Shown piece after piece: positions 5,928-7,515 of a DNA stretch of 7,515 bases; the first letter of the stretch is position 1; each line of letters opens with the position of its first letter. The notes below the pieces were generated by a model. It did no database searches. It saw nothing but the letters and a program-made list of their open reading frames with translations, and was not told the DNA's origin. Source of the DNA: an uncultured Fibrobacter sp. (GTDB lineage: Bacteria; Fibrobacterota; Fibrobacteria; Fibrobacterales; Fibrobacteraceae); contig CAMZFJ010000078.1 of the NCBI GenBank assembly GCA_947306025.1, positions 1 to 7,515 of the forward strand. The letters run 5' to 3'. Both the position numbers and the translations under genes were made by a program.

Positions 5928-6078
5928 GTGTGTAAAACTTGTTGTTCTTGTGATTTTTAGAGCCTTGTTGTGTTGCTTGCTGTGTCATATACGAAAAATC
6001 TTTAAATTTGGTATTGAATTTTAGTCAAAAATAAAGATTTTGTGTCATGAAAAGACCGTAAAACCTATATTTATTTAC
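5928..6078 (+). promoter_or_regulatory. Intergenic region with putative promoter(s) of the TIGR02147 operon
   Basis: No gene is visible here. TATATT at 6066-6071 ends seven bases before ATG 6079, so transcription from it would start at or near the start codon. A second possible pair is TTGTTG (5966-5971) and TATACG (5988-5993), 16 bp apart. The 8-mer TGTGTCAT occurs twice (5981-5988 and 6041-6048), exactly 60 bp apart, and could be an operator pair. No Shine-Dalgarno precedes 6079. Confidence 0.4.
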
Positions 6079-6912
6079 ATGAAACCGATAACAGAATACA
6101 AAGATTATCATTCCTTAATCAAGGATTTCTACGAAGATCAAAAAAGAACTTCGTACTTTTCTTGGCGGGAATTTGCAAAACTGGCGGGATTTACTTCGCC
6201 GACTTATTTGCGGCTCGTGAGCGAAGGAAAAAGCAACTTGAGCCGTGTGTCGATGAACCGCATGATTTCTGCGATGGGGCTTGCTGGCTTCGAAGCGAAC
6301 TACTTCATAGCGCTTGTCAATTTTTGTAACGCTAAGGATGACGAAGCCAAAAAGCCTTATTGGAAAGAGATGCGCCAGATTGCGATTGAATACAAAGTCC
6401 GCGTTGTCGATAAGGAGGCTGTTGAGTATTTCGATGGCTGGAAAAATCCAGTGATTCGTGAACTTGCCCCGATGATGCCGCTTGCGACTCCCGGTAAAAT
6501 AGCCAAGAAGTGCTGCAACGAAATCTCCGCTGCCGATGTCAGTGCGTCGCTCGATTTTTTAACGAAAGCAGGATTCCTAAAGAAAGATGCTGACGGAGCG
6601 TACCGTCAAACAGAAAAGAACGTTACAGCATCCAAAGAAGGTATGGTCTATGCCGTGCACGCGATGCAGCATAAAATGCTGCAGCTTGCCGATGAATCTA
6701 TCGAACGCTTTGACCCGCAAGTCCGTAGCGTGTCCAGTGTGACTTTTACGGTCAATCGCGAATGTTACGATCGTATCGCTCAAGAAGTAGATGCGTTCAG
6801 GAAAAAAATTGTGGCAATGGCCGCGGAAACAGAAAATGCCGATCAAATTTATCATTTGAATATGCAACTATTCCCGTTAACTTGGAAATTAGAAAAAGAT
6901 GAGGAGATGTAA
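6079..6912 (+). CDS. TIGR02147 family protein (DUF4423), probable transcriptional regulator
   Basis: 277 residues, cytoplasmic, no signal or membrane segment. It matches the TIGR02147 family, a large Fibrobacter paralog set. Recognisable family blocks are: the N-terminal KPITEYKDY and DFYEDQK region; an HTH-like stretch (about 29-68) with SWREFAKLAGFTSPTYLRLV; NYFIALVNF with NAKDDEAKK; VIREL; a winged-helix-like segment ending in FLKKDADGAYR; SVSSVTFTV; and the C-terminal block with NMQLFPLTWK. The HTH resembles Cro/XRE helices, so DNA binding is inferred; the ligand is unknown. An upstream in-frame TTG (6040) would add 13 residues with no family match, so ATG 6079 is preferred although it has no Shine-Dalgarno. 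It is followed after one base by a lipoprotein gene, whose ribosome binding site lies in this gene's last codons, so the two are probably co-transcribed. The regulator may control its own operon. Confidence 0.88.
   Translation: MKPITEYKDYHSLIKDFYEDQKRTSYFSWREFAKLAGFTSPTYLRLVSEGKSNLSRVSMNRMISAMGLAGFEANYFIALVNFCNAKDDEAKKPYWKEMRQIAIEYKVRVVDKEAVEYFDGWKNPVIRELAPMMPLATPGKIAKKCCNEISAADVSASLDFLTKAGFLKKDADGAYRQTEKNVTASKEGMVYAVHAMQHKMLQLADESIERFDPQVRSVSSVTFTVNRECYDRIAQEVDAFRKKIVAMAAETENADQIYHLNMQLFPLTWKLEKDEEM
6901..6906 (+). promoter_or_regulatory. Ribosome binding site inside the end of the regulator gene
   Basis: GAGGAG lies seven bases before ATG 6914 and overlaps the last codons of the TIGR02147 gene. 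It supports the start of the downstream lipoprotein gene and suggests translational coupling. Confidence 0.75.
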
Positions 6913-6913
6913 T

Positions 6914-7515
6914 ATGAATAACAAAATCTACAGCTTGATTGCTTTGGGGACCATTCTCTTTGCAGCAGCGTGCTCCGATAATGTTTCGCCTATTTCGGGA
7001 TCGACAAGCATTCCGAATATGGGGCATGAATTGAATGTTCAACAATCGCCTGTGTTGTGCAGTGTGATGGGTGTGACTGATTCCTTGGAAGCTCTAGAAA
7101 AGGGCTGTATTTGGTCGCCGGAAATGTGGGGACCAACATCAGGTTATCGCGTACGCACCGGTTACGATAACGGATCGAATACTTCGGGGATATGGTATTA
7201 TAAGTTTGATTCTACTGAGCTTTTGCTCCCGAGTGTTGAGTGGTCGGCTGAGGTGGGTGATAGTTATGATTCGCTTGCGTTTAGCCAAGTTCTTCAGGCA
7301 TGCGGTGGCGCAATTTGCGGAAAAGCGAATTTCACGCCTGTAGGTTATGGTATGATGAATCGTGGACCTGAATGGGGCGAGTGGATAAAGCTTCCTTCTG
7401 TCAATGTTGGGTTTGCTATGGCTGGAAAAGATGCGTCTGGAAAATTTGAGGCTGTAGATGTGAGTGAAATGGGCGGCTTGTGTGTTGGTTATCAAACGGA
7501 TGACCAAATCTCGAT
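6914..7515 (+). CDS. Lipoprotein, 5' part; possible Fibrobacter jelly-roll/carbohydrate-binding-like domain
   Basis: The first 200 residues are present with no stop before the window ends. The ATG at 6914 comes one base after the regulator's TAA and seven bases after GAGGAG. The signal peptide MNNKIYSLIALGTILFAAAC gives a lipobox with C20 lipidated. After a short Ser/Pro spacer the mature part is rich in Trp, Tyr and Gly: GIWYYKFDS, a WSAEVGDSYDS stretch, two nearby cysteines in ACGGAIC, then VNVGFAMAGKD, and DVSEMGGLCVGYQTDD at the edge. From memory, similar runs (WYxYDD, VGFNxxG, WGGxCxxYxSD) occur in Fibrobacter exported proteins with beta-sandwich domains linked to carbohydrate binding. 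That assignment is a resemblance only, not verified. Co-expression with the TIGR02147 regulator is the strongest context. The missing 3' end may hold further domains. Confidence 0.82.
   Translation, partial: MNNKIYSLIALGTILFAAACSDNVSPISGSTSIPNMGHELNVQQSPVLCSVMGVTDSLEALEKGCIWSPEMWGPTSGYRVRTGYDNGSNTSGIWYYKFDSTELLLPSVEWSAEVGDSYDSLAFSQVLQACGGAICGKANFTPVGYGMMNRGPEWGEWIKLPSVNVGFAMAGKDASGKFEAVDVSEMGGLCVGYQTDDQIS

Noticed and set aside
5701..6024. Plus-strand 107-codon open frame overlapping the end of the lipoprotein gene
   Set aside because: It runs out of frame through the lipoprotein's 3' end and across the terminator hairpin, with no ribosome binding site.
6040..6078. TTG start at 6040 for the TIGR02147 gene
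   Set aside because: The added 13 residues match nothing in the family, and the segment contains the TATATT promoter-like box. The family's N terminus begins at ATG 6079.
7139..7507. Minus-strand 122-codon open frame at the right end
   Set aside because: It lies opposite the lipoprotein frame starting at 6914, which has a signal peptide, lipobox and strong ribosome site. The antisense product has no recognisable feature.

Overview
The window looks like chromosomal DNA from a Fibrobacter species (Fibrobacterota). No taxon label is given, so this is inferred from protein families. The evidence is: a gene for a TIGR02147 (DUF4423) regulator, a paralogous family greatly expanded in Fibrobacter succinogenes; lipoproteins with tetra-serine (SSSSV) linkers, a Fibrobacter hallmark; a ClpC with a UVR insert; and a short-LID adenylate kinase of the type found in the FCB group. 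All genes are on the + strand.

Region 1 (1-3558) is housekeeping. It holds the 3' end of a LolD-type ABC ATPase, a complete clpC, and adk with a strong terminator. clpC is bracketed by two non-coding elements made of degenerate 7-bp repeats (consensus about RGTYAYT) arranged as opposing arms, i.e. long imperfect hairpins. These are the most unusual non-coding features in the window.

Region 2 (3556-5927) has two monocistronic-looking lipoprotein genes. Each has its own TATATT promoter-like box and its own intrinsic terminator. The first (3599-4633) is markedly AT-rich, of unknown function, and begins its mature part with a His/Pro-rich stretch. The terminator before it and the one after it share an identical 18-bp hairpin core, and a 13-bp promoter-box sequence is also repeated on both sides, so the gene sits like a cassette between duplicated junctions. 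The second (4746-5876) has SSSSV linkers, two tandem copies of a four-cysteine domain, and a four-cysteine C-terminal module.

Region 3 (6066-7515) is a two-gene operon. A TIGR02147 regulator, possibly translated from a near-leaderless mRNA, is followed after one base by a third lipoprotein gene that runs off the window. Regulator and exported lipoprotein are therefore probably co-expressed.

LolD releases lipoproteins from the inner membrane, and three lipoprotein genes follow in the window. This fits functionally but does not prove linkage. I found no rRNA, tRNA, CRISPR array, transposase or phage gene.
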